From: Isoetes taiwanensis
Taxonomy: Eukaryota > Streptophyta > Lycopodiopsida > Isoetales > Isoetaceae
NCBI GenBank assembly: GCA_021234155.1
Contig: JAJEKV010000008.1
Span: forward strand, 2,170,307 to 2,234,306
DNA length: 64,000 nucleotides
Direction: 5' to 3'
Part shown: positions 24,269 to 35,990 of the stretch, in pieces
Layout of the letters: every line of letters starts with the position of its first letter
Numbering within the stretch: position 1 is the first letter of the stretch
The notes under the pieces: generated by a model
What the model saw: the letters and a program-made list of their open reading frames with translations, nothing else
Told to the model about the DNA's origin: nothing
Databases searched by the model: none
Translations under genes and position numbers: made by a program

Positions 24269-24582
24269 GTGGCGTTTTTATTCCATTGCGTCCGGAACAC
24301 CCTAATTAGTCTAGAACACCGTTTGTCCAAGTCCCCAACGATAAAAAAACAGCCCAAAACCCTAAATCGGGTGGACTTTGCAAAATGGGACTTTATTTTT
24401 TCGATTCTAAGCACTCAAAATGCAGAGTGGCGTTTTTATTCCATTGCGTCCGGAACACCCTAATTAGTCTAGAACACCGTTTGTCCAAGTCCCCAGCATA
24501 AAAAAAACAGCCCAAAACCCTAAATCGGTGGACTTTGCAAAATAGGACTTTATTTTTCGATTCTAAGCACTCAAAATGCAGA
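24269..24582 (+). repeat. Tandem duplication, two units of about 157 bp
   Basis: Units 24269-24426 and 24427-24582 are nearly identical. Each begins GTGGCGTTTTTATTCCATTG and ends CACTCAAAATGCAGA, with differences mainly in A/T run lengths. Confidence 0.9.
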
Positions 24583-24642
24583 GTGCGCCTGTTTTGACCG
24601 AGCGTTGACTTTTTAGAAAAGGAAAAAAAAAATACCGGGCGT

Positions 24643-24856
24643 GTTTTGAACCCATAACCTCCTAATTCTAACTTTACATCCTTACCAACATGTCAACTTT
24701 CTTTTTTGTAATGTTTATGTTTTATATCTTTGTTATACATATCTAATGTTCTATTTCTCGACCCCAACTCTTCTTAAAGGAAGGAGACATATGGTGGGAT
24801 TGAACCCCTAACCTCCTACAACCAAGCCAACCCTTTTACCGATGGGCTAAGTTTCT
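24643..24856 (-). other. Two tRNA-like (SINE-head-like) segments
   Basis: On the minus strand, 24796-24849 has TAGCCCATCGG (A box) and GGTTCAATCCC (B box) about 43 nt apart, as in tRNA genes, and a D-arm-like GCCC/GGGT pair. A weaker copy at 24643-24695 has TGACATGTTGG and GGGTTCAAAA, and both share GGAGGTTA before the B box. Acceptor and anticodon stems do not pair well, so these are tRNA pseudogenes or SINE heads, not working tRNAs. Confidence 0.4.
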
Positions 24857-27800
24857 TTATCAACAAATATAATAGTTCTCGTTTTATTTATACTCACTTC
24901 ATTTTCTATTTAAATTAGAAGACCGCCTTTCGTAAACCCATGCTGTGGTGGCAACTCCGCCGGACTTGTGGAACCATCGCAAGCTGCCCTCACCTCAAGG
25001 GACATTATTGGCCTCGGCAAATGGGCTCCCGACCATAGTGTCGCACTTTCTCGATGCGAGATGGAGGGTGACTCTTTTAAGCGAGATAGAATCTCCTACA
25101 TGGATCCTAATCTGCTCTCCCCTGTGATAAATGTTCGCTCGCAGTAATATCCTAGCAGTACGAAATTCTCCGGTACTGATGTTTAAATAAATTTTCTTTA
25201 GTAGATGCCTTGGTAGCAAAATTCTTTCAACCCTGCCTTCGTTTAATCTATAGTACCTTCATCTACTTTAAATGCTATTTCATTCGATTTCACATGTCAG
25301 GAACTATGAATCAACCATACCTAATGATGTTTCTTTGAGTCTCTAAGCCTTGACCGCCTTAGTTCTCAGAGAATAGACTTCTCTTGAGCCAACCAACTAG
25401 ACACTACCATGCAGCAACCTCTAGGGCTTGGGTTTGTAAATTGTACCACCACCCTTCACTACTTTTCTTTATGTCACGACACATACTCGGTAACACATCG
25501 TAATTGCTTGAGTTTGAACTCCCACATCTATATCAACATCTCACTCGAATCTATCTAGAGCATAAACCTTGGTACCAGTTTGTACCACTCTTCACCGCCT
25601 ATATCCCAATGATTATATACCTGCACCACATGCCTGCTAACTTGCGATGGTCAAACCTCTCTTCAAGTTTTTCTACCCTAACATTTGAAGGTGTGCCACC
25701 ATTCTTGACTCATCAACACCTTCAAGAATACCTAAATTTGATTAGGGCAAACTCCTTCCGACCATTACTTTAGTATCACCGAGTCACTAAGTTCTATGAA
25801 TAATCTACCTATCTTAGGGAATTAGAACACTAGTCCCAAATGTAGGTTACAATTAAGCGCTCCAGTTACTCTATGACTTTTACCCTGCATATCATTGGAA
25901 CCTATGCTTTAGCATCCTCATAGACCTTTGAATTGCTATTTCTTCGTTCTTCTATGCCGGATGTCATGCCATTGTTGTGCCATCACATGTAACTTGGCAT
26001 CGGCTCGTCGCACACACTCATGCTCTATTTTCAAAAGTGAACCTCTTGTATTTGTTACCCTTACTTCATCTAACTCATCCCCAAAGTTGTGCGGTGTAAC
26101 CCTCCCAACCGGTGGCCTACCCATAATGAATCGTACTCCTTTATTTTCATCTTCGTCTTTAATATGTTCTCTATACCCCTTTGGTTATAAGTGGTCCCTC
26201 CGTGGGGTTCTGGACCCATTTACTCCTTCAGATATCTTTTAACCCTCTTGTTGGCTTTTAACCCACTATTATATGTCGTATGATACAATAGTCTCTGCCT
26301 TAAAGGTTGCATCTATGTCTTTAAATTTCCATGTATCTTTTTAACCCGCATATCATTGGGGGTTATCATTTACCGTCGTTATCCACCTTAGAACTATTAG
26401 AGGTTATGTCCCTCTGTGTTGCCGTCATGCCGCTATGCCGGGATTACAAATACTGGCATACTTCCATAAGCCATAGCCATGTTCTGATTTAGGGAGTGAG
26501 CCTTTGTGAAATTTGTAAGTTACCTAGAGTCATCACGGTGCCTCCCTTACGTTTTCTATTCGCAAGATGGTTAATTTCCTGCCATCCTGGCTTGCATTCA
26601 TGTTCTAGCCCTAGACGTTTAAAATTATAACTCTGCATAACCCATTGGCTTCGACTCTTCCTTATCCAAGCAGGCATCATGTTGGATATCTATCCTTCAT
26701 GTTTCCACAACCACATTTGATTTACACCAGATAAATGTCATTCGTCATGCAGCCAAGAATTGTACTATCGTACTATTCAACCCCATCATCTTGCGCTTTG
26801 TTCTATTGGTCGTTAACATTTATGTCAAGTGCCAACTATAGCATCCTACCTTAACATGCAACAGATTAACTATTATTTGCACATTCCAGACATACTCCAG
26901 ACCCTTCATTGGTAAGTTTGGGGTACAATCAACCTTCTCTCCCCGTATCACTGCATAGATTACCTCTCTAAGATGTTTATCGTATGGTCCATAGTACGTA
27001 CGTGATAAACATATCCTCATCCCACAATACTAGAGCTCTGTTCTAACTTAGCTAAAGTATAAGCTTGGTAGTTCCTTGACACAAAACCTATTACCTATTT
27101 ACCTTTATAATGTGGCTGAGCCACCGACTTCCCAACTGGGCAGTGGCCAACTTTATGTTGGAATTCTACATGCTGCCTACATTTTGATAGGATCCTCGGC
27201 TACTTCAACCATTCCTTTAGTGCCTTATGGTACTTCAGTCATGTACATAAACTATGATACCACCCACGGGGTTATGCCATAATTTTGAAGGTTACTACCC
27301 CAGATGAGGAGCTTTTCTAAAGGCTCCTTCAGCTAAATATCCTTTGTGTCCCCAATATCAACCATGCCTTGTCACAATTAATCTATTTTCTTAAAGTTAT
27401 CATGTCACCTTCAACTTTTGATCGGTTTCAAATGTTGTCCTCTTTGGCTTCCTCATAATGAGACGGAGGCATTAAACCCTCTCGATCTCATAATAAAAAA
27501 ACCCCTATGACCGAACCTTCATTAGCAACCGTCATAGCGTTATCCAATTCTTTATCGTCTTAAGGGTCTTAAAGTCATAATCTATCGGAGATGTGTACTT
27601 CAGAACCAGGGATCTTCATTCCCCTACCTCAGGATTTAGCATTGCTCCCCCGAGAGTAAGAAAATTCTCAGAATATATAGACTACTGTTTCATATAATCT
27701 CATTCCATCTCCTCTATACCCCTCGTCTCGCTCCTTATTGGGACGTGGAACTGGTATGTATTGTCCTCTTGTCAATTATCCCTAAGGATATAATTGCCAA

Positions 27801-28140
27801 AGCCACCCTCTTAATCTTCTTCCATTATTGGGAGGGATATTTCATACATCCTGCTATTTCCAAATTGATACTCTCAGCTTATAATGCTGAATTAATTCAT
27901 TGGCCTCTAGAACCTTTGAGTAGTTAAACTCCTATTATCTGTTATTTCCATTTCGTTCCAACCATCATCGGGATATTTTTTGAATGTAATGTCGCCATAT
28001 ATGCTAGACTTACTCTAGCTATTTCCCTGACTAGAACGCCTTTCATGTCCCTTAGTATGCCAAGCTAACTTCAATGCTTATCTCTGGTACGTCATACCCT
28101 TCAGGTACAAGCATACCATTATGCTTATTTCTAACTTTAT
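24857..28140. other. Decayed non-coding DNA, probably retrotransposon interior
   Basis: AT-rich and notably pyrimidine-rich on the plus strand, with no frame that resembles gag, pol or a host gene. It lies between a Ty3-family 3' LTR and gag/protease remnants of the same orientation, so it is where that element's reverse transcriptase and integrase would be. I could not find their motifs. Confidence 0.35.
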
Positions 28141-28149
28141 CATGTAACA

Positions 28150-28288
28150 TTCCGTTCGTCTTATTTGTTATTTGTTTATTTGAAAAAATAAATGATAGAA
28201 ATGTTATTGTTATTTTATTGTTATTGTTGATTGAAGAAGTACTGATAATTTTATTTTGGTTATTTCGACAGACGTGGCACAAGGATTT
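28150..28288 (+). pseudogene. Protease fragment, plus-strand copy
   Basis: GATAGAAATGTTATTGTT ... GAAGTACTGATAATTTTATTT ... GACAGACGTGGCACAAGGA is homologous to the reverse complement of 28610-28735, which encodes a retropepsin start (VIVLIDSRSTDNFIS). It contains an inserted TTATTG-rich stretch. It stops abruptly at about 28288, where the oppositely oriented copy begins. Confidence 0.6.
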
Positions 28289-28289
28289 T

Positions 28290-29510
28290 AGTGCTTAATA
28301 TTGACATTTAGTGCCCGCATAGCCGCTATTAACTTAGGGGAAGCTACATAAGGAGTACCTTGAAGGGTAATCTTCTTTTCTCTCTTTGAAATAACTAACA
28401 AATGATTTCTCTACTCAATAGGAGGATTAATCATTTGAAGCCATTTGATCCAATATCACATCAAATCTTGTCAAATCTGCTAAGTCGAAACTCATTGTTT
28501 CATCATACTGCCCAATGGTCAAGTTCACACCAGCCAGCCCCTGGCTCCAATGTTGAATCTGCTTCCCAGCTTCAATCTCAATCTCATATGGAGTTTACTT
28601 GAACCATTTCCAATTTTCATTCTTGTGCTAAGTCTGCCGAAATAAAATTGTCAGTACTCCTTGAGTCAATAAGAACAATAACATTTCTATTGTTTATTTT
28701 TCTAAGTAAACGAATAACTTGCTTACCAAAATTACCTTCTCGAATTGAGTTATCCCTACGCTATGGCAGAAAGTTGCTTTGTTCCTCTCTCAACTTGCTT
28801 GGTATTAGAGGCCATCGCCTTCTTTTCCTTGTGGGGCTTTGGGCAACCTCTTGCCAAATGCCCTTTAGTGGCACAATTATAGCAAGCGAATGGCTTAAGC
28901 GGCTTCTTCCTCAAGCTTTGCCTTTGCCCCTATCATTACCTGAAGGGTTGCTTGAATTGCCTTGAACAATTTAGGAATTTTTGTTAGACCTCCATATTTA
29001 TTCTCCATCTTTCTTTTCTTCCATTTTTGGAAGCGACGTGAGCTAGATTGAGACTTCTTATTCTCATCATCCTCTTCTTCTTTAGAAAACTTGCTAAGGT
29101 CCTTCCCAAGGACGCTGCAGACTCAAAATCCCTAGGGACTTACTTTTCTAATGTGTGCTTTAAGAATGCGTTCCTTAAAAACCATTCTCAAAGTAGCTTC
29201 CTGCATGAGAGCTATCATACCCTTGATCCTTGCAAAAAAACCCCTTGGGGTGTTAATATATTGTCGCAAAATGCATGTTTGCCTAATTGAATTGAATCAA
29301 AGCATTGTGTTCATCATGATGCGGCGCATATTCTAGTTTGCGAAAATCTGCCCAGAAGTTGATTTCCACGCCCCTTCCCACAAGCAAGCCCCATCAAACG
29401 GCAGCATCTCCTCTAAGTTTCAATGCAGTATCCAACACCCTGGTTGCATCTCCTTTCTTGGTGTTGGCCAAAAATTTGATGTCCAGCCAACATGGTTAAA
29501 ATTGCACATT
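28290..29510 (-). pseudogene. Ty3-type gag and protease remnant
   Basis: On the minus strand: a capsid-type segment (TRVLDTALKLRGDAAV, stop, WGLLVGRGVE, about 29330-29470), a CCHC zinc knuckle CYNCATKGHLARGC (about 28835-28880), a protease block VLIDSRSTDNFISADLA (about 28640-28710; the catalytic triplet reads Asp-Ser-Arg instead of Asp-Ser-Gly), then the downstream protease core (FDLADLTRFDVIL, about 28440-28490). Stops and frameshifts are frequent. The order gag, knuckle, protease is correct for Ty3. It may belong to the element whose 3' LTR is at 22062-23559. Confidence 0.75.
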
Positions 29511-29689
29511 AAAGGTCTGGGGGGGAAGTGAAGATCAAGGGCCCAGATTCACCTTGTTTGTTGTTAAAATTTAAAGGCCTTGATCAACTTATGCTTATTG
29601 TTAAACAAAGAAGACAAAAGTTGTTAAAAGGAAGAAGAAGAAAAAATGGGGGAGGATTGATGAGGTGTAAAACCATCCGTACCTATACC

Positions 29690-30000
29690 CCCGAGTCCGA
29701 GCCTTGGGTAGGATCTCCTATTGTTGATGATGTTGTTGATGTGTTCACACATGTATGCTATGGTGAGCCACCCTTCGAGGTGGCTCTATTTATATTTGAT
29801 GTCATGTGCTTACGTTTATTTATGCTTCTGCAGCTAGGACGGTCCCGAGGGAAGACGGGACAAATGACCCGTCTATTATTCCTCATCGATTCCTTGCCAA
29901 GGGATTGGTGCGGTGGATGGCTTTACAATCGCTCGCTGGGAGGATGAACTCCACCTTCCGATACGATGGGATCATCATAGACGAAGTAGGGGACGTCATA
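29690..30000 (+). repeat. End of a diverged LTR of the same family, plus strand
   Basis: GAGCCACCCTTCGAGGTGGC, GGGACAAATGACCC and ACGATGGGATCATCATAGAC parallel the R/U5 end of the 22062 LTR read on its own strand. The block ends GTCATA, one base before a primer-binding site. Upstream, 29620-29656 is a purine-rich AGGAAGAAGAAGAAAAAATG tract. Confidence 0.6.
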
Positions 30001-30001
30001 G

Positions 30002-30014
30002 TGGTATCAGAGCC
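30002..30014 (+). promoter_or_regulatory. Primer-binding site (initiator tRNA-Met)
   Basis: TGGTATCAGAGCC lies one base after the LTR end, the same spacing as in the 11-kb element. Confidence 0.9.
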
Positions 30015-32867
30015 ATGATCTTATTCTACTATTTTTCTGTACGACATAAATCTGAATGTCACAGTCGACATCCTTAATATCATTACTAATGCAGTATTTG
30101 ATACTACTTTCCAACATTCATGACCGCTACCTTGTTATTATATGATATAGTAACATGTGCGAACCAATCCTAAGTCTAGAATCATATGTCATTCTTGCAT
30201 ATAACCACATAGCGGTGCTCATACTTGCCTACCATGTTGTACAATCCTCACTACCTATATGTTTAATACATGTGTCCTTCCATGTATACTCTTGTCGTAG
30301 TCTATAATTATAATCTGCACCCGTATAACTATCTAGTGGATGATATTATCCACCATAATTCAACTTCGTGTTATATTGTACTATGCACGTTGTGGTTTTA
30401 ATACCACACTTTCCATAGTCTCTGATTCATACATAGAAAAAGAACCTAGTTCGACTTGATCCTCGAGTTCTAATCACAAATACCACAGTGAGAGATGCCA
30501 CCCTAAGTTCCTAGTGAACATGCTTAACGTCTACTCTAGGAACTCTTATCTTCATTATTTCCGTACGCATATACCAACGCGGAGCTACTCCTCGGGATAC
30601 TCACACGATACCAAGTCCGGAGTTGGTAAGATGTTCATTGGGCGCCTACCTTGTATATCCTCCAGACTTTGGACTATTCAAACTGTTCTTTCAAATTTTC
30701 TCTATTTGAAATGTTGTTTACAACAACTTTCAAGCACCTCTTGTCTCGCACTTGTCGTTTAGGTACATTACTTGCCTTCCAAATGTATCATTAGTTGGAG
30801 TTCAACTTTCCTTCAGAGCCTAGCTTCACCAAAGCTCCAACATACCTTGTAGCTTTCAGACGGTTGCACCTTCTGCTAGCAAGATAAGCGTATCCATGTG
30901 GCTACGTGGTCATCTTACTCATGCATACCCTTGCATCTTTATCGCACACCTCGGGAACATCAATCCCCTTATGAAACGCTATGTATGCGTAAATTTTATA
31001 ATCCGTAGTTATGGATCCGTGTCCTCGCATCCCATTATTCTCTACCTTTTCACGAATCATATCGATTCAAGCAGCAACAGCTATTAAATGTCGGGTCAAC
31101 ATTCTATACCTTCACCACCATTGTCGAAATCTACATTTCTAAAGTGATCTCCCTTTCATGACCTGGGTACTTATAATCCAGTTTCCATCTTAGTATAGTA
31201 CCTCTCTAACGTGGTCTATGGCAAATAATCATATACCACTTCTCTCGCAGACATATGGTGCTATATCCAGTCTCCTTCCATGTCATACCAATTCCCTCGA
31301 CTATCGATCCAAAATAAGGATACCTTACCACTACCGTAGTCACAACTGGCCTTCTGTGATACAGAAGGATTGCATGCCCATAGCACTGCCAGATAACGAC
31401 CCGGGCAATATCAACTTACCAGTGCCACATCAAATGTAAAAAATAAACGAGAAAAAAAATTTAAACACATAGTCAAATATAATACAATGAGATAATTATG
31501 TATGTGTTACACAAACTATAGAAGGAATAACGAGAGTTACATTATGATTTTAGAAAGATTATGAATAATAAATGATGAAGAACGTGTGTGTAATTAATGT
31601 CAAACTATATATCAAAAAATGGCAGATATAATTCAATACATAACTGTATTAAAGGATAAGTACAAATGTGGTGGGCATGTATAACACTGAGGATAGCAAT
31701 ATATGAATTGTTAAAACTGTAACAAAATAGGAAAACAAAATTTTGATACAAAATTAATTTAGGGCAGACTGTAATAAAACAAACTGTAAAGTGAAGGGAG
31801 AGTATACTAGACATATAGACAAAAGTTAATATGATTAGAATCAGTTGTAGTAAACAATGAGAGAATTATAAATATACATTATATTAAAAGAAGATATAGA
31901 GGTTGTTTATGTCTATGCCTATGTATAATATATAATCAGCTACAAGTGTGTGAATAAACAATGATTTCTAACTGCGCCAACAATGACGCCATCAACTCCA
32001 GTTTCGACGGAAAGCAGCATGTGATACAATCACCAATCAATATCTCCTAAGTCTTAGATCCAGCAGGGATCATGCAGGCCAGCCTTCATGCAGAGGGATC
32101 GGGCTAGATACATCCTAGGAAGGGGGAATGGGCATATAGTCATAATAGGATGCCTTCGTCTACGGCTATAATGGGAACATTGCCATTCCTTACGCCGAGA
32201 CGCATGGCAAGCCTTAGGCACGATAAGCTTGCCCTTATTTTTCCCTTTTCTTCTTCAAAGGGGGTGGTCCCTTCAACCACAACATATAAATTATTTTGTA
32301 AATACTGATGTCTTGTGGTTCTGCAGGCCAGAAGTGCTTGCTTTGGCGCCTGCAGCTTCTATAAGGGCCATTACGGGCCCATGTCCTTGTTGTCATATGT
32401 GTTTTCTCTTGGCACTGCTAGGCCCTATAGGCTACGGTCTACCACGGATCAATAGTGTGCTTGCTTATCTATTATATCTTGACTGTCGACTTTTGACAGG
32501 ACTACGGTCCTATATGATGATAGTATATGCTCTATATATGTGTTTTATTTTTTTAATCACCTACCTAAATCTGTCCACCTTCCGTAATTTAATTTTCCTT
32601 GTAAGTTAACTACCTAACGCAAATGCTGACGATAACATAAATCGGTATCTCCCTTTCTACATAACGTTCTTCCATTACCGTTCAACTTTCGCCGAGTTAT
32701 AAATTGCACATTACGCGTCATTTCAAACTTGATCACCTTGAACATGACAACTTTTGTGTGACTTATAATTTCGCGTTACCTCTTTAAGGTGGGGAGACTT
32801 GCTTCCAACATGTCATGTGTTGGCCCAGAGCAAGAACAGTCTTGATGTTGAGGACAACATCACTTTC
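30015..32867 (+). mobile_element. Non-coding interior of a plus-strand LTR element (LARD-like)
   Basis: Between the primer site at 30002 and the polypurine tract at 32868 lie 2.9 kb with no gag or pol motif in any frame. From about 32090 it is homologous, in inverted orientation, to 23573-24130. Either the pol region was deleted or this was a non-autonomous derivative. Confidence 0.55.
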
Positions 32868-33240
32868 AAGGTGGAGAGAGTGTGACGTTCCACGTATTTA
32901 TACGCCCTTTTGGGTATAAATACATGACACGTCACTATGAATAATTAATGCACATCATTAATTATTAAGGTGGAAACCTAACCCTAAATCCTAATCTGAA
33001 TTTAGAGCTTAACCTAATATTAAAAAGGCCTAAATTAATTAGGGATAACTAATCTAGAGCTGCCACCTGGCCCAAATTGATTGGGCAAGGTAGACTTGCT
33101 AGCTTGGGACACCCAAATTTAGGCTTCTACCCCAATTTGCCCCAAATCAATTTGGGGGAAATTGGTGGAGGAGGAGTTGCTGCTCACCTTGGTTCCAGCC
33201 CGAAGAATGGAGAACCAGAGAGATAGCTATGATACCGGTT
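32868..33240 (+). repeat. Polypurine tract and truncated 3' LTR, plus strand
   Basis: AAGGTGGAGAGAG (32868-32880) precedes TGTGACGTTCC at 32881, the family LTR start. LTR similarity continues through CCACCTGGCCCAAATTGATT and AATTTGGGGGAAATTGG to about GAAGAATGG near 33213, then fades. The rest of the LTR (about 1.1 kb) is missing. The first 55 bp form a strong hairpin: GTGACG...CGTCAC outside, GTATTTATAC...GTATAAATAC inside. Confidence 0.85.
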
Positions 33241-33628
33241 AGTTTTAGCAGTGTTGTTTACGTACGCGTATTTTATCTCTGGGTACGTATAATACCTCTT
33301 GCATAGTACTATACGTACTATACCTTAAAGTTGCTTTGCCAAATTTCCAATACTTTTGTTTAATACCGTACTTAACGTATTGATCAGAAAAATATGTATA
33401 TAATGATTTAAAAAAAAAACCTCCAAATGCCTTAAATACAAAAAATGGGCCAAAATGACATTTAGATTAAAAAAAAAAAAAAAAAAAAAAGGGAAAAACC
33501 CTCGTCACAATTTTCCCTCTCTCTCTCATTTTTTTTTCCTCTTTCGTTTACCCTAAAGCGAATAGAGGTCACGGAAATGCTACTCGATCGATGGGGCCTA
33601 TGATATCATCCGCCCAAACTAGTGTAGG

Positions 33629-33947
33629 CGGGTAAAAGCATGTTAGGGTGTCCCTTAAAAAGTATTATTTAGTGACTAAAAGGTACCTAAAAAGGTAGGA
33701 TGGACTGGTACTGGGTACCCAGATAATATCTCAATATAAGGTATGTTTTAGAACTTTTTATATATATATTGGTCTCCGATAGCATTATCTTTATCTTAAC
33801 TTTGAATATTACCATGTCCTTGACTTTTATTTTGGATTTTTGTATTAGTTTTAATGAAAAGAAAAATGAGAAAGTACCCGGTTCAAGTACCTAGTGTATG
33901 TACTTTTGAGGTTCCAAAAGTGGTACACCCTAACATGCTTTTACCCG
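33629..33947. mobile_element. MITE-like unit with perfect 23-bp terminal inverted repeats
   Basis: Left terminus CGGGTAAAAGCATGTTAGGGTGT (shown in part as positions 33629-33651) is the exact reverse complement of 33925-33947. The 319-bp unit is AT-rich and non-coding. I see no clear target duplication, so the superfamily is open. Confidence 0.65.
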
Positions 33948-35504
33948 GGGCCTCGCGGCAAGCAATGCTTCTTACGGTTCTTTTCGCAGGGGACTAAAAG
34001 AGGTATTCATCTAGTTTTGCAAGGTTGAGTTTGCGACTAGGAGTCTTATGCGTGAAGATTGTCTAAATGCAAACATTAGAGCATTTGTGGTAAATGAGAA
34101 GCGCCCATAAAAGTAATTAACGGATGAAGGCAGCTCCAAACCATCCCTTCGCCGGATAAAGGTGACTGGAGTTATGCCTGTTTTGAAACCATCTCCCAAA
34201 CCAGTTCTTCGTTCTCCACCTAGACCAGTTTTGCATATACATACCCACGGGTAATCTATTTCACAATATGCTTCTTGATTTGAATTGTAATGTCTAATAA
34301 TGTTGTTTATCTGTATACACTGTACAAACAGATTTACTCTCAGCATCTCAGTTCAATAGAGAGGGCAACTCTGCCTGTTTCAGGTACGAAAATGTACAGT
34401 ATAGTTTACAACATGGATGGTTATCCTAATGTCTCTAGGACAAAATAGCTTTCTGCTTGTCAACGTTATCAGCTTCTCAGTTCAATAGAGAGGGCAACTC
34501 TGGTTTTGCAGTCTCCATCTAAACCATCTTTACAGCCTCAAGCTAGGGCAGTCTCACAACCTCTGTCTAGGCAAATTATGTGGTGGTGAATAATTCAGGA
34601 GTAGTCTCTGTGCTATGTTTAGCTGAAAGAATCCAATACCAAATGCAAAGTGGATGGTGTGGTTAGTATTCCAAGTTCAGCTCAATCATGGTATAGCCAT
34701 GGTAAGGACCATTACTAGGCAAGGACCATTGGACCAAGGGGGATAGGTAAAAAAAAGAAGCTGGATCTTGGGCTAACCCATGCTGTTGCTGCGGATCTTG
34801 TGTCAACCTATGCTGTGGTAAGATCATTGCTAGCAGAAAGGGCCGGATGAAAAAAATCGTGATTGCCTGTTGCACATTGGCCACATTCGACTTGGAGGTC
34901 ATGGGCAATAACTCTTTACTCTGATCCGCTCTCTAATACCTTTACTCCTCAAGCTTATGTAGGTAAGCCAGCCATTATTATATTCCAAATGCCGACAGCT
35001 TATCAATAACTCTTAGGGAGACAGCCATTGTTATATCCCCACGTTTCGACCATAACATGACCTCTTGATACCATCCATTTTCCTTTGTTTCCTCTATAGC
35101 TCGCATGATGGCGGTCATCCAAAAAAGGCGAGGATTGAACTATATGCACAAACATGATAAACTGGAAACTTGCCTCACCTTCTAAAGGCATCATCTTTGT
35201 TTCTTTTCTCGCCAAACATGATTGGATATGGCATTTGAGCTTTAATCCCAAGCTCATTTGCAAGGAACGTTTCTGAACTGGTTCAATACATTTCCATTTT
35301 TTTCGTGCAACCCCAGGCCCCATACTTGACATCCGTATAAGTTGACCTGTTGCACAAGCACTCTATATAGTCTTGCAAAGAGGTTGGCACATGTTTTAGC
35401 AATTTGAAGAATGTTTGCGGTCAAAGTCTATTGATATTGTATTAGAGTTCTTCAGGTGAATGTCTCATTCGTCATCTTACAATTTCTATTTGCATTTTAT
35501 GCAG
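33948..35504. other. Intergenic or intronic DNA with a 32-bp direct repeat
   Basis: AGC(A/T)TCTCAGTTCAATAGAG plus GGGCAACTCTG occurs at 34342-34373 and 34471-34502. A proline-rich plus frame at 34135-34235 (VLKPSPKPVLRSPPRPVLH) could be a relic exon but has no splice support. No gene assigned. Confidence 0.35.
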
Positions 35505-35563
35505 GCTCTAAGAGGTTTGGATACCGTGGAGAAGTTGGCGAGGGACCTTCTAGGGAAAGACAG
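35505..35563 (+). CDS. Exon-like island of an unidentified plus-strand gene
   Basis: A 59-bp open segment, ALRGLDTVEKLARDLLGKD, sits between a strong acceptor (pyrimidine-rich ...TTTTATGCAG) and a GTAATA donor. Codon pattern and helix-like composition look coding, but I do not recognise the protein. It ends in phase 2, so it cannot join directly to the island at 39535. A 3.4-kb gag-only retroelement begins 430 bp downstream. Confidence 0.4.
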
Positions 35564-35985
35564 GTAATATCAATGCCTCTTATATATGGGGTTCCATATA
35601 GCTGGTCATTGCATGCAAGCCTTATTCCAATATTGAGAAGCACTAATCAAGTGCCTTTTGCCACTAGCATGTCTGTTACATATTTAGCATCGTGATTGCA
35701 ATACTCTGAGAGAGAGGTCGTCGTAGCTAAGTTGACAGTGCATAGAATTAGATCCAGTTGGAAACAAGATTTTGGGCTTATTGTCGTTTTTATGACAACC
35801 CCACAAATAGCTGATTTAGAGAAGAAAAGGACATTTAGGAGACATCCACATGTGAACATTCTCTACAGTAGTAGCTTTTGGGCTTATTGTCATTTTTAGG
35901 AGTGAGATCACATACTGCAGATATTATTTCTCAGCAGCGATTTGCCTTTCGATATATACTCATATGACATGAAGAGTGAGATCAT

Positions 35986-35990
35986 GTATT
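35986..35990. repeat. Target-site duplication GTATT, left copy
   Basis: GTATT directly precedes the LTR start TGATATGGGG and is repeated at 39397-39401. Confidence 0.92.

Noticed and set aside
33471..33491. Poly(A) run as the end of a processed gene
   Set aside because: Several A-runs lie close together in simple AT-rich DNA and no coding sequence precedes them.
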